Source: CAYFUL01 sp964346375
GTDB lineage: Bacteria; Bacillota; Clostridia; Tissierellales; Peptoniphilaceae
Assembly (NCBI GenBank): GCA_964346375.1
Contig: CAYFUL010000067.1
Coordinates: 1 to 7,405 of the forward strand
Direction of reading: 5' to 3'
DNA: 7,405 bases
Below the pieces are notes generated by a model, which did not search any database, was not told the origin of the DNA, and worked only from the letters and a program-made list of their open reading frames with translations. This document shows, one piece after another, positions 1-6,589 of this stretch. The position numbers and the translations under genes were made by a program. Numbering within the stretch: position 1 is the first letter of the stretch; every line of letters starts with the position of its first letter.

Positions 1-564
1 ACTGAATATATTAACAGGGAAACTCAAGAGGAACTTGTACGAGTACCTGATTTACAAAATATGTTAATTTCAGATGCTGGTAAGGCTTTAGTTGACCTTG
101 GACTTCAATTTAATTTAGACAAGGAAGATGTACTAAACTATTCAATAGTTGTAGGACAAAAACAATCTCCAGGGTCATATATTAAAAAGGACTCCATAGT
201 AGATTTAACTATAGACTTAAATAAAAATAAGAGCACTATGCCAAATTTAATAGGAAAGACTGCACAAGATGCTGAGGCTATTTTAAAACAGATGAATGTG
301 GAGTATAATATCAGAGGTACTGGCTTAGTTCTTTCAACTGATCCAAAACCAGGTCAGAGTATTTTGAATAATACTATGATTTTTGTTAAGATGAATAAGG
401 AATTACTTAGTACAAATTCAGAAGTAGATGAAGAAACTGAAGACTCTACAGATGAAACTACCTCTATAACTATTGAGGAGGCAGCAAAGGGAACTTTCTC
501 TAATGACATTTTTAAGGAAAGTTCAGAAAAATCAAAGAAAAACAGTAAAGACGTAACTGATTAA
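1..564 (+). CDS. Class B penicillin-binding protein (FtsI/SpoVD/PBP2x type), C-terminal PASTA part, 5'-truncated
   Basis: The frame is open from base 1, so the ATG at 61 is internal and the gene starts upstream of the window. The visible 187 residues begin in the linker before a PASTA repeat. PASTA 1 spans about residues 13-74 (VPDLQNM start, QSPGSYIKKDS near its end). PASTA 2 spans about 79-132 (MPNLIGKTAQDAE start, DPKPGQSI near its end). A Ser/Glu/Lys-rich, low-complexity tail of about 50 residues follows. PASTA domains occur at the C-terminus of division transpeptidases and of PrkC/Stk kinases. The position directly before mraY, as for pbp2X in streptococci, favours a peptidoglycan transpeptidase acting outside the membrane at the septum. 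The catalytic SxxK, SxN and KTG motifs would lie upstream and cannot be checked here. The stop codon is 10 nt before the mraY start, and the mraY ribosome site touches it. A kinase cannot be fully excluded but is unlikely in this context. Confidence 0.85.
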   Translation, partial: TEYINRETQEELVRVPDLQNMLISDAGKALVDLGLQFNLDKEDVLNYSIVVGQKQSPGSYIKKDSIVDLTIDLNKNKSTMPNLIGKTAQDAEAILKQMNVEYNIRGTGLVLSTDPKPGQSILNNTMIFVKMNKELLSTNSEVDEETEDSTDETTSITIEEAAKGTFSNDIFKESSEKSKKNSKDVTD

Positions 565-574
565 AGGAGAAAGT

Positions 575-1519
575 ATGTATATTGTGGCATTTGTTGTAGG
601 AACTATTATTTCACTTATAGTTGGGAAATTTATAATTCCTATATTGAGAAATATAAAAGCGGGACAGAGTATTAGAAAAGAAGGACCTACTTCCCATTTA
701 GTAAAGAGTGGTACTCCTACTATGGGAGGATTTATTTTCCTATTCTCTCTAATAATTACTAATGTTCTCTTTAGAAATTTTCAAATGACTACGGCGATAC
801 TTTTTATTTCTACTTTAGCTTTTGGAGCAGTAGGATTTATAGATGACTATATAAAAGTTATTAAGAAGCGAAATTTAGGCCTTAGGGCTAAACAAAAATT
901 AATACTTCAAATTGTAGTTGCAGTTATTCTTTTAATATATCAATATACTTCAAAAGAGGCGACTACCAATGTATATATTCCTATTGTAAAGAAAATGGTT
1001 AGCTTCGGAATATTTTATATTCCTTTTATAATTTTTGTTGTTGTTGGAACTGTAAACAGTGTGAATTTAACTGACGGATTGGACGGTCTGTCAAGCGGTG
1101 TAACTATAATATGTCTGTTATTTTTTACTGCAGTTGCAATGAAATTTAACAGACCTAACATCGCACTTTTCTCCTCAATACTTGCAGGTGCCTTACTTGG
1201 ATTTTTACACTACAATAGATATCCTGCTAAGGTATTTATGGGAGATATGGGATCATTGGCACTTGGGGGAGCTATTTCTGCAATAGCAGTATTGTTAAAT
1301 CTTCCCCTTGTACTACCTATTGCTGGCGGAATTTACTTTATAGAAACTCTTTCAGTAATAATACAGGTAACCTCTTATAAATTGAGAAAAAAGAGAGTAT
1401 TTTTAATGAGTCCTCTACATCATCACTATGAGCAGAAGGGATGGAAGGAGACTAAGGTTGTAAAGGTATTTTGTGCTATAGAGATTTTACTCTGTATTGT
1501 AGGATACTTAATTATATAG
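575..1519 (+). CDS. mraY: Phospho-N-acetylmuramoyl-pentapeptide-transferase MraY
   Basis: MraY is an integral membrane enzyme. It transfers phospho-MurNAc-pentapeptide from UDP to undecaprenyl phosphate, making lipid I on the inner face of the membrane. The 314-residue product matches the usual size of about 320. Visible motifs are the paired aspartates D90-D91 in FIDDYIKV, the NLTDGLDGL loop at 164-172, the FMGDMGSLALGG motif at 221-232 with D224 (equivalent of the third conserved Asp), and the HHH cluster at 282-284 in SPLHHHYEQKGW. About ten hydrophobic segments fill the rest, as expected. The start is set by AAGGAG at 564-569, 5 nt before the ATG. The gene is followed after 7 nt by murD, whose ribosome site overlaps this stop codon. 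No key residue appears to be missing. Confidence 0.97.
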   Translation: MYIVAFVVGTIISLIVGKFIIPILRNIKAGQSIRKEGPTSHLVKSGTPTMGGFIFLFSLIITNVLFRNFQMTTAILFISTLAFGAVGFIDDYIKVIKKRNLGLRAKQKLILQIVVAVILLIYQYTSKEATTNVYIPIVKKMVSFGIFYIPFIIFVVVGTVNSVNLTDGLDGLSSGVTIICLLFFTAVAMKFNRPNIALFSSILAGALLGFLHYNRYPAKVFMGDMGSLALGGAISAIAVLLNLPLVLPIAGGIYFIETLSVIIQVTSYKLRKKRVFLMSPLHHHYEQKGWKETKVVKVFCAIEILLCIVGYLII

Positions 1520-1526
1520 GAGCAGT

Positions 1527-2810
1527 ATGAATATATTGATTTTAGGCATGGGCATTACCGGACAATCCGCCCTAAGGACATTAAGGGAGTTAGAGTGTAA
1601 TGTCCTTACTTTTGACAAAAAAACAGAAGATGAATTTGACTACTCTCTACTAAAGGATATAGATTTATGTATTAAAAGCCCAGGAATTAAGCCTAGTGAG
1701 GAAATAATAAAGAGAGTAGAGGCTGAAAATATAGAGATAGTTTCTGACTTGGAATACTTTTATAGAATTTCAAAATGTAAAAATATAGTTGCCATTACTG
1801 GTACAAATGGAAAGACCACTACAACTACTCTTACCTACGAAATTTTAAAGAATAAATACAATTCCCACTGCGTTGGAAATATAGGCAAGGGTGTCCTTGA
1901 TGTATATAATGCAGATAAAGATGACTGTATAGTAGTTGAATGTAGTTCCTTTGGACTTGAATATACTAGGGGATTTTCTCCAAGTGTTTCTTTAATAACC
2001 AATATTAGTGAAGATCATATCGATTGGCATGGTTCCTACGAAAACTATATTTCTGCAAAGATGAAGATTTTTTCTCAAATGGATAAAAATGGAAGGCTTA
2101 TACTAAATTTTGATGATGAAATTCTATCAAAACTGGAAGTTCCAAATACCAATGTTCTATATTTTTCTAAGAGTTTACAAGAATATCCAGGGGTTTACCA
2201 AGATAAGGGATACATTTTATATAGAAATCAAGACGGTAAGCAAGAGAAAGTAATGGAAGTTGACGAAATTTTTATTCCCGGTGAACATAATTTAGAAAAT
2301 GTAATGGGCTCTATTGCAATTTCCCTTGTACTTGGCGTAGATATTCCTACTATTAGAAAGACCATTATGGAATTTAAAGGAGTGGAGCACCGTCTTGAAT
2401 TTGTTAGGGAATTAAATGGTGTAAAATACTATAACGATTCCAAGGGAACAAACCCAGAGTCCACTCTAAAGGCAATTAATTCCCTAGGGGAGAATATTAT
2501 TTTAATTGCTGGAGGATACGATAAGGGAGTTTCATTTAAGGAGCTTTTTAATTCTACTAAGGAGCGTTTAAAAGATGTACTTCTTACTGGAGAGACTAAG
2601 GGTCAAATTAAATCAGAACTTATAGAAGTTGGATATAGTGAAGATAAAATTTTTTCCTTTGAAACTCTAAAAGAGGCAATAAACTTCGGAAGTGAAATAG
2701 CAAAAGATGGTGACATAGTACTTCTCTCACCTGCATGTGCTTCTTGGGATATGTATAATTCCTATGAAGAGAGGGGAGAGGAATTTAAGGAAGTAGTTGT
2801 TAAATTATGA
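1527..2810 (+). CDS. murD: UDP-N-acetylmuramoyl-L-alanine--D-glutamate ligase MurD
   Basis: This cytoplasmic Mur ligase adds D-glutamate to UDP-MurNAc-L-Ala using ATP, the second amino acid of the peptidoglycan stem. The 427-residue product is slightly shorter than the usual 450. Domain 1 opens with a nucleotide-binding-like ILGMGITG at 5-12 and has SPGI at 51-54. Domain 2 has the ATP loop AITGTNGKTTTTT at 89-101 and the ISEDHIDWHGS motif at 160-170, with K178 as the likely carbamylated lysine. Domain 3 has GEHNLEN at 252-258, the MurD-typical NDSKGTNPEST at 303-313, AGGYDKG at 328-334 and LSPACASWDMY at 400-410. NDSK.TN and SPACAS separate MurD from MurC, MurE and MurF. AGGAG at 1518-1522 precedes the ATG. 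The stop overlaps the ftsW start as ATGA, which suggests translational coupling. Confidence 0.97.
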   Translation: MNILILGMGITGQSALRTLRELECNVLTFDKKTEDEFDYSLLKDIDLCIKSPGIKPSEEIIKRVEAENIEIVSDLEYFYRISKCKNIVAITGTNGKTTTTTLTYEILKNKYNSHCVGNIGKGVLDVYNADKDDCIVVECSSFGLEYTRGFSPSVSLITNISEDHIDWHGSYENYISAKMKIFSQMDKNGRLILNFDDEILSKLEVPNTNVLYFSKSLQEYPGVYQDKGYILYRNQDGKQEKVMEVDEIFIPGEHNLENVMGSIAISLVLGVDIPTIRKTIMEFKGVEHRLEFVRELNGVKYYNDSKGTNPESTLKAINSLGENIILIAGGYDKGVSFKELFNSTKERLKDVLLTGETKGQIKSELIEVGYSEDKIFSFETLKEAINFGSEIAKDGDIVLLSPACASWDMYNSYEERGEEFKEVVVKL

Positions 2811-3943
2811 TTAGGAAATTATTTAACAGATTTAAACGAGTAGATAGAACTCTTTTAACCGCCTTTATACTCTTACTTATTATTGGAACTATTGCCGTTG
2901 CTTCAGCATCTTGGCCAGAGGGACTTAAACAGTACAACAATGGATACCACTATACCACAAGGCATATTAGAATTTTAATTGCATCTCTTTTTATGTTGCT
3001 ATTTGTAGTAAATTTAAGCAGGGATTTTTTAAAGAAGTTTGCACCAATAGTATTTGTTGGAACGCTAATTGGAATTGCTCTACTTTGGTCTGGATATAGA
3101 AGTTCTGAATTTGGACAGGAGAGATGGCTAGTTTTTAGAGTACTAGGCAGAAATATTAGACTACAGCCTTCTGATTTTTTAAAGGTAAGTTCAATACTTT
3201 TCTTTGCAAAATTTTTAGAGGAATATAAAAATAAAATAGGGGATAGAGATGTTTTTTTAAAAATTCTAATAATTATTGGAGTCTGTGTAATTCCCGTAAT
3301 GACAAAGGACTTATCTACTGCTCTTGTAATTGGAGTTACCCTATTTGCAATGTTTTGGGTTGGCGGAATGAAACCATACCAATTTTTTACCATGGCTGCC
3401 CTTGGTGCTGCGGCACTTTATTTTTTTATTTTCGCCGGTGGAGAAAATGAAGCGGGAGAAAATTACAGACTAAGAAGAATTACAGACTATATAAAGGGTA
3501 GAAGTAGCTTAGAAAATATGCAGTGGCAAACTAAACAGGGACTATATGCTATTGCAATGGGAGGACTACTTGGAGTTGGACTTTTTCGTTCAAGACAGAA
3601 GTACACCTATCTTCCCCTAGCTCATAACGATATGATCTTTGCAGTTTTCTGTGAAGAATTTGGGATACTAGGTGGAATATTACTTATTTTAATCTATTGT
3701 CTATTTCTATTTCGAGGTTATAGGGTTGCAATTGAAGCTAGAAATCTTTTTGACAAGTACGTTGCAATTGGAATTACCACTTCAATTACCATTCAGGCGA
3801 TTTTTAATTTGGGAGTTGCTACAAATCTATTCCCAGTTACGGGAATTACACTTCCATTTATCTCCTACGGTGGTACATCTCTACTAACTTCAATTTTGGC
3901 AGTTGGAATATTACTTGGAATTTCCATTAGAAATAAAGGCTAG
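2807..3943 (+). CDS. ftsW: SEDS-family peptidoglycan polymerase FtsW (FtsW/RodA/SpoVE)
   Basis: This multi-pass membrane glycosyltransferase polymerises lipid II and works with a class B PBP, plausibly the one encoded at the start of the window. Of its 378 residues, about ten hydrophobic segments are visible. SEDS motifs are RW at 106-107, LQPSD at 119-123 (the family norm is QPSE), KDLSTALV at 167-174, AHNDMIF at 272-278 (family form HTDFIF, with D275 at the position of the catalytic Asp), EEFGILGG at 283-290, and the PVTGITLPFISYGGTS signature at 343-358. A hydrophilic loop at about 211-243 is presumably extracellular. Position between murD and murG in a dcw cluster favours FtsW (or sporulation SpoVE) over the elongation paralogue RodA. 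The ATG overlaps the murD stop by 4 nt. The nearest purine-rich site, AAGGA at 2787-2791, is 15 nt away, so coupled translation is likely. Confidence 0.93.
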   Translation: MIRKLFNRFKRVDRTLLTAFILLLIIGTIAVASASWPEGLKQYNNGYHYTTRHIRILIASLFMLLFVVNLSRDFLKKFAPIVFVGTLIGIALLWSGYRSSEFGQERWLVFRVLGRNIRLQPSDFLKVSSILFFAKFLEEYKNKIGDRDVFLKILIIIGVCVIPVMTKDLSTALVIGVTLFAMFWVGGMKPYQFFTMAALGAAALYFFIFAGGENEAGENYRLRRITDYIKGRSSLENMQWQTKQGLYAIAMGGLLGVGLFRSRQKYTYLPLAHNDMIFAVFCEEFGILGGILLILIYCLFLFRGYRVAIEARNLFDKYVAIGITTSITIQAIFNLGVATNLFPVTGITLPFISYGGTSLLTSILAVGILLGISIRNKG

Positions 3944-3951
3944 GAGGAATT

Positions 3952-5049
3952 ATGAATTACATTATATCCGGTGGAGGTACTGGAGGTCATATATATCCTG
4001 CTCTTGAAATAGGGCGCGAATTACAAAGACAGGACAGTAATGCTAATGTTCTATACGTTGGAAAAAAGGACTCCCTTGAAGAAGAACTAGCTAAAAGGGA
4101 AGGATTTCAATTTAAACCAGTAAGGGTAAAGGGATTTCCAAGAAAATCATTAAATAAATCCACCTTTGAAAGTGGTATAGCATTAATTCAGGGAATACTA
4201 GATTCCTTGAAGATTATTAGAGATTTTAAACCCAGTGCAGTAATTGGTACGGGAGGTTATGTTTGCACTCCCATAGTTCTTGCGGCACAGTTTAAAAAAA
4301 TACCAACTGTACTACAGGAACAAAATGCCTATCCGGGAAAGGCAAATAGATTACTTTCAAAAAGGGCAAAAATCATTGCCACTTCCTTTGAGGAGGCAAA
4401 AAAATATTTCCCAGAGGATAGAATTTTAAAGACAGGCAACCCAATTAGAAGAGATTTTAAAGAGATTACTACTGAAGAAGCTAAGGGAAGGATAAATTTA
4501 GATATAGAAGTACCCTTTGTGTTATCCTTTGGTGGAAGTGGGGGACAAATTTCTACAAATAATGCATTAGTAGAGTTGTTAAATGAAAATCTACTAGACT
4601 TTCCACTACTTCATATTACTGGTAATGCCCATTATGATTCCTTTTTGGAAAAATTAAATGCACCTCTACCAAAAAATCTAGCAATTATTCCATATTCCCA
4701 CGAGATACCTTCACTAATGAAGCTTTCAAGTTTAGTCATTACAAGTTCATCTGCAATGGCTATAGCTGAAATATCTCAAATAGGAAGGGCTAGTATATTA
4801 ATTCCAAAGGCATATACTGCGGGAAATCATCAGTACCATAACGCAATGAGCTATAAAAATAGTGGAGCTAGTATTGTAATAACTGAAGACGAATTAAACG
4901 GACATAGACTTTACGATGAAATTCATACGGTAATTGACAATAGTTCACTAAGGGAGAGTATGGAAAAATCCACAAGAGAACTTGCAATAGAAGACTNNNN
5001 NNNNNNAATTGTAAATGAAATTATTAAGTTGGTAAAAAATGAAAGATGA
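3952..5049 (+). CDS. murG: UDP-GlcNAc:lipid I N-acetylglucosaminyltransferase MurG
   Basis: This peripheral membrane GT-B enzyme adds GlcNAc to lipid I to give lipid II. The length of 365 residues (four unknown) is typical. The N-terminal domain has GGGTGGHIYPA at 7-17, GTGGYVCTP at 99-107 and LQEQNAYPGKANR at 121-133. The tGNPIR motif is at 161-166. The C-terminal donor domain has GGSGG at 194-198, E273 in AIAEIS, and GNHQYHNA at 291-298. Two donor-site motifs are unusual: GGSGGQ replaces the common GGSQGA, and TSSSAMAIAE at 264-273 lacks the Arg and Gly of the usual SRAGA motif. A run of ten N at 4997-5006 masks residues 349-352. The frame remains open on both sides and ends in a MurG-like helix, so the gene looks intact. 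AGGAGG at 3942-3947 is a near-perfect ribosome site. The 3' end overlaps ftsQ by 11 nt. Confidence 0.95.
   Translation: MNYIISGGGTGGHIYPALEIGRELQRQDSNANVLYVGKKDSLEEELAKREGFQFKPVRVKGFPRKSLNKSTFESGIALIQGILDSLKIIRDFKPSAVIGTGGYVCTPIVLAAQFKKIPTVLQEQNAYPGKANRLLSKRAKIIATSFEEAKKYFPEDRILKTGNPIRRDFKEITTEEAKGRINLDIEVPFVLSFGGSGGQISTNNALVELLNENLLDFPLLHITGNAHYDSFLEKLNAPLPKNLAIIPYSHEIPSLMKLSSLVITSSSAMAIAEISQIGRASILIPKAYTAGNHQYHNAMSYKNSGASIVITEDELNGHRLYDEIHTVIDNSSLRESMEKSTRELAIEDXXXXIVNEIIKLVKNER
4997..5006. other. Run of ten N: sequence gap inside murG
   Basis: Ten consecutive unknown bases interrupt the murG coding region 41 nt before its stop codon. The reading frame is the same before and after, and the downstream residues look like a normal MurG C-terminal helix, so the true gap is probably ten bases or differs from ten by a multiple of three. 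This is an assembly or masking artefact, not a biological feature. Confidence 0.98.
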
Positions 5050-5848
5050 AAATAAATCTATAAATTCCTCCACAAAGGAAGCTATGGAGAAGAGAATACA
5101 GTTAAGAAAAAAAAGGCAGGTTAGAAATAGAATTATAAAGCTTGTAGTTCTGGTACTACTTGCTATTTTTCTAATTATTTTCACCTTGATTAAGGTGGGC
5201 CTTTTTAAAGTAAACTCCATAGAAGTGTCTGGAAATAAAAATACAAAAACTGAAGATATAATAAAGCAATCTAAAATATCAAAGGGTAGTAATCTATACT
5301 TTTTCCAAATTAAGGATTCAGAGGAGAGTTTAAAGGAGCTTCCCTTTATAAAATCCTCAAAAATTACTAATTCCATTAGAGGTAAAATTAAAATAGTTGT
5401 TAGCGAAAGGGAAAAGATTGCCCAAATTCAAGATGGAAATTATTTTTATCCAGTAGACGATGAATTTAGAATACTTGAAAAAACCCTTCAAAAGGATACT
5501 ACGCCAGTTATTAAGGGCGTAAAGGCAAAGACCTATAATATTGGGGACTTTATTTACCAAAATGAGGAAAGACAAAAGCTGGACTTCCTAAAGCAACTAT
5601 TTAATGTAAAGTTTGAAATAATTCCTAGAATTTCTGAGATTACTTTAAATTCTGGTACAGCTACACTTCTTACAACTAATGGTATAAAAATAGAGTTTGG
5701 ATCCTTTTCAAATGTGGAGTATAAGTTAAAACTTTTAAAGCCAATACTGGTAGATATTGAGGAGACGGGAAAAGACGCAGATACTATTTACATGGAGAAG
5801 GGAAATGATCCAATACTTACTTTAAAAAGTGAAAATGTTGTGGAATAA
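5039..5848 (+). CDS. ftsQ: Cell division protein FtsQ/DivIB
   Basis: This bitopic division protein is part of the FtsQ-FtsL-FtsB (DivIB-DivIC-FtsL) complex that controls septal wall synthesis. The 269 residues comprise a basic cytoplasmic N-terminus rich in Lys/Arg (residues 17-34), one membrane helix at about 33-54, and a POTRA domain at about 56-124 (FKVNSIEVSGN start, LPFIKSSKI in the middle, VSEREKIA end). A beta domain follows to about 240, then a short polar tail. Helix, then FKV..I.V.GN, is the standard FtsQ/DivIB layout, and the site after murG fits. The start is uncertain. The ATG at 5039 lies inside murG and has no clear ribosome site, while an in-frame ATG at 5084 (M16) has AAGGA at 5075-5079, 4 nt upstream, and would give 254 residues with the helix intact. 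ftsA and ftsZ do not follow. Confidence 0.9.
   Translation: MKDENKSINSSTKEAMEKRIQLRKKRQVRNRIIKLVVLVLLAIFLIIFTLIKVGLFKVNSIEVSGNKNTKTEDIIKQSKISKGSNLYFFQIKDSEESLKELPFIKSSKITNSIRGKIKIVVSEREKIAQIQDGNYFYPVDDEFRILEKTLQKDTTPVIKGVKAKTYNIGDFIYQNEERQKLDFLKQLFNVKFEIIPRISEITLNSGTATLLTTNGIKIEFGSFSNVEYKLKLLKPILVDIEETGKDADTIYMEKGNDPILTLKSENVVE
5075..5086 (+). promoter_or_regulatory. Ribosome binding site and ATG that may be the true ftsQ start
   Basis: AAGGA at 5075-5079 stands 4 nt before the in-frame ATG at 5084. The upstream ATG at 5039, still within murG, is preceded only by an A-rich stretch. Starting at 5084 would leave a 34-nt gap after murG, while 5039 gives the overlap common in this cluster. The sequence alone does not settle the choice. 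Confidence 0.4.
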
Positions 5849-5924
5849 ACTGACTCTCCAAATGGAGATGTAACTAAGGAAACACAAGAATAAAATTTAC
5901 AGGATATTTAAATAGAATATACAA

Positions 5925-5961
5925 TTATGATAATTTAACCTCTTATGGTATAATTATGCCG
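5925..5961 (+). promoter_or_regulatory. Probable sigma-A promoter for the folT operon
   Basis: A perfect TATAAT lies at 5949-5954, with TGG just before it, giving an extended -10 (TGnTATAAT). The best -35 candidate is TTATGA at 5925-5930, 18 nt upstream. It is a weak match to TTGACA, as is common when the -10 is extended. Transcription would start near 5961, a few bases before the first riboswitch stem, which is where a leader RNA should begin. A second AT-rich -10-like sequence, GATAAT at 5929-5934, is less convincing. The promoter is inferred from sequence only. Confidence 0.65.
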
Positions 5962-5967
5962 TTAGAT

Positions 5968-6057
5968 AGTAGAGTAGAGTAAATGCGTTAAGTGGTAAAG
6001 GATGGGAAGTTGCCTTTACACGAAAATTATTTGCGATGTTTACTCGCGTCCGCTGCT
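5968..6057 (+). ncRNA. THF (tetrahydrofolate) riboswitch aptamer upstream of folT
   Basis: The leader folds into the THF riboswitch plan. P1 pairs 5968-5972 with 6053-6057 (one G-U). P2 pairs 5977-5983 with 6039-6045, seven perfect pairs. P3 pairs 5995-6001 with 6013-6019, seven perfect pairs, around the loop at 6002-6012. A small P4 pairs 6021-6024 with 6030-6033. Joining segments match the family as I remember it: AGTA after P1, GCGTTAAGTG at 5985-5994, and GCGTCCG at 6046-6052. The expected loop-3 pseudoknot can form between GGAAG at 6005-6009 and CGTCC at 6047-6051, with four of five pairs and one A-G mismatch. This RNA binds reduced folates and usually lowers expression of folate uptake or synthesis genes, and the gene downstream is folT. 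No terminator with a T run follows, so control of translation initiation is the likelier mode. Confidence 0.93.
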
Positions 6058-6063
6058 TGCAGC
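6052..6063 (+). promoter_or_regulatory. Hairpin with CUUG loop that competes with riboswitch P1
   Basis: GCTG at 6052-6055 pairs with CAGC at 6060-6063 around a CTTG loop, a tetraloop type known to be stable. The 5' arm and the loop use the same bases (6053-6057) as the 3' strand of P1, so the two structures exclude each other. The hairpin ends 3 nt before the folT ribosome site. It could therefore be the ligand-free alternative structure of the expression platform. This is inferred from pairing only. Confidence 0.4.
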
Positions 6064-6066
6064 CCT

Positions 6067-6079
6067 AGGAGAAAAAATG
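6067..6079 (+). promoter_or_regulatory. folT ribosome binding site and start codon
   Basis: AGGAG at 6067-6071 lies 5 nt before the ATG at 6077. It decides the folT start: an in-frame ATG at 6002 sits in the P3 loop of the riboswitch, has no proper ribosome site, and would add 25 residues translated from the aptamer. Confidence 0.9.
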
Positions 6080-6589
6080 AATAAGACAAAAAGAGTTGTC
6101 GTAATTGGCGTATTAGTTGCCATTCAAGTTGTACTAAGTAGGTTTGTAACAATACCTACTGTTTTTAACAGGATTGGCCCATCTTTTATTGTAGCTGCCC
6201 TTTCAGGAAGTGTCTTTGGTCCAATTATAGGAATGATTACATCAGGGCTTTCTGATATTATTGGAGCTACATTATTTCCACAAGGTGGAGCACCATTTCC
6301 AGGTTTTACAGTGTCGTCTATGATTTCGGGACTAATCTATGGATTTGTTCTTAACAGAAAGGATTTAAAGTACTGGCATATTGTGCTTGCCTGTTTTTTA
6401 GTGGGACTTATTCCAAATTATTTAATGAACTCATACTGGTTACACCTTATAAAGGGAGAGCCAATATGGTTTGTACTAAGTACAAGACTTATACCAGCAT
6501 TGGGACAATTTGTAATTAAGTCAGTTGTACTAATTTTATTACTTCCTAAATTAAGGGAAGTTACTACAAGGAGTTTAAATTTAAAATGA
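6077..6589 (+). CDS. folT: Folate ECF transporter S component FolT
   Basis: This membrane subunit captures folate and joins the shared ECF energising module (EcfA, EcfA' and EcfT), whose genes are not in the window. Starting at 6077 the product has 170 residues, the normal size. About six hydrophobic segments are visible (roughly 7-25, 36-53, 54-68, 80-93, 99-121, 140-157). A small-residue GVLVA pattern in helix 1 (11-15) resembles the S-component motif that contacts EcfT. Family-like features are SRF at 21-23, NRIGPSF at 31-37, FGPIIG at 48-53, LSDIIGATLFP at 59-69 followed by a Gly/Pro-rich loop, PGFTVS at 76-81, GLIYGF at 86-91, N118 and W121 in the NSYWL segment, and R138 in STRLIP. The THF riboswitch directly upstream independently supports folate as substrate and predicts repression when reduced folates are plentiful. 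The stop overlaps the next start as ATGA. Confidence 0.92.
   Translation: MNKTKRVVVIGVLVAIQVVLSRFVTIPTVFNRIGPSFIVAALSGSVFGPIIGMITSGLSDIIGATLFPQGGAPFPGFTVSSMISGLIYGFVLNRKDLKYWHIVLACFLVGLIPNYLMNSYWLHLIKGEPIWFVLSTRLIPALGQFVIKSVVLILLLPKLREVTTRSLNLK

Noticed and set aside
61..564. ATG at 61 as the start of a 167-residue gene
   Set aside because: The frame is open back to base 1, and the ATG falls inside the first PASTA repeat, so it is an internal methionine.
2950..3393. Open frame of 147 codons on the - strand
   Set aside because: It lies wholly within ftsW, whose protein has clear family motifs. The reverse product shows no recognisable domain.
4948..5376. Open frame of 142 codons on the - strand
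   Set aside because: It is antisense to the end of murG and the start of ftsQ, crosses the N run, and has no family features.
5357..5575. Open frame of 72 codons on the - strand
   Set aside because: It is antisense to the POTRA and beta regions of ftsQ. The low GC content explains such chance frames.
5855..5868. Inverted repeat TCTCC-AAAT-GGAGA after ftsQ as a terminator
   Set aside because: The stem has only five perfect pairs and no T run follows, so it does not meet the pattern of an intrinsic terminator. Read-through from the dcw cluster into folT remains possible.
5924..5957. Short palindromes ATTATgATAAT and ATAATTAT with repeated AATTATG as a possible operator
   Set aside because: The repeats are short and purely A/T-rich, overlap the promoter elements, and are expected by chance at this base composition.
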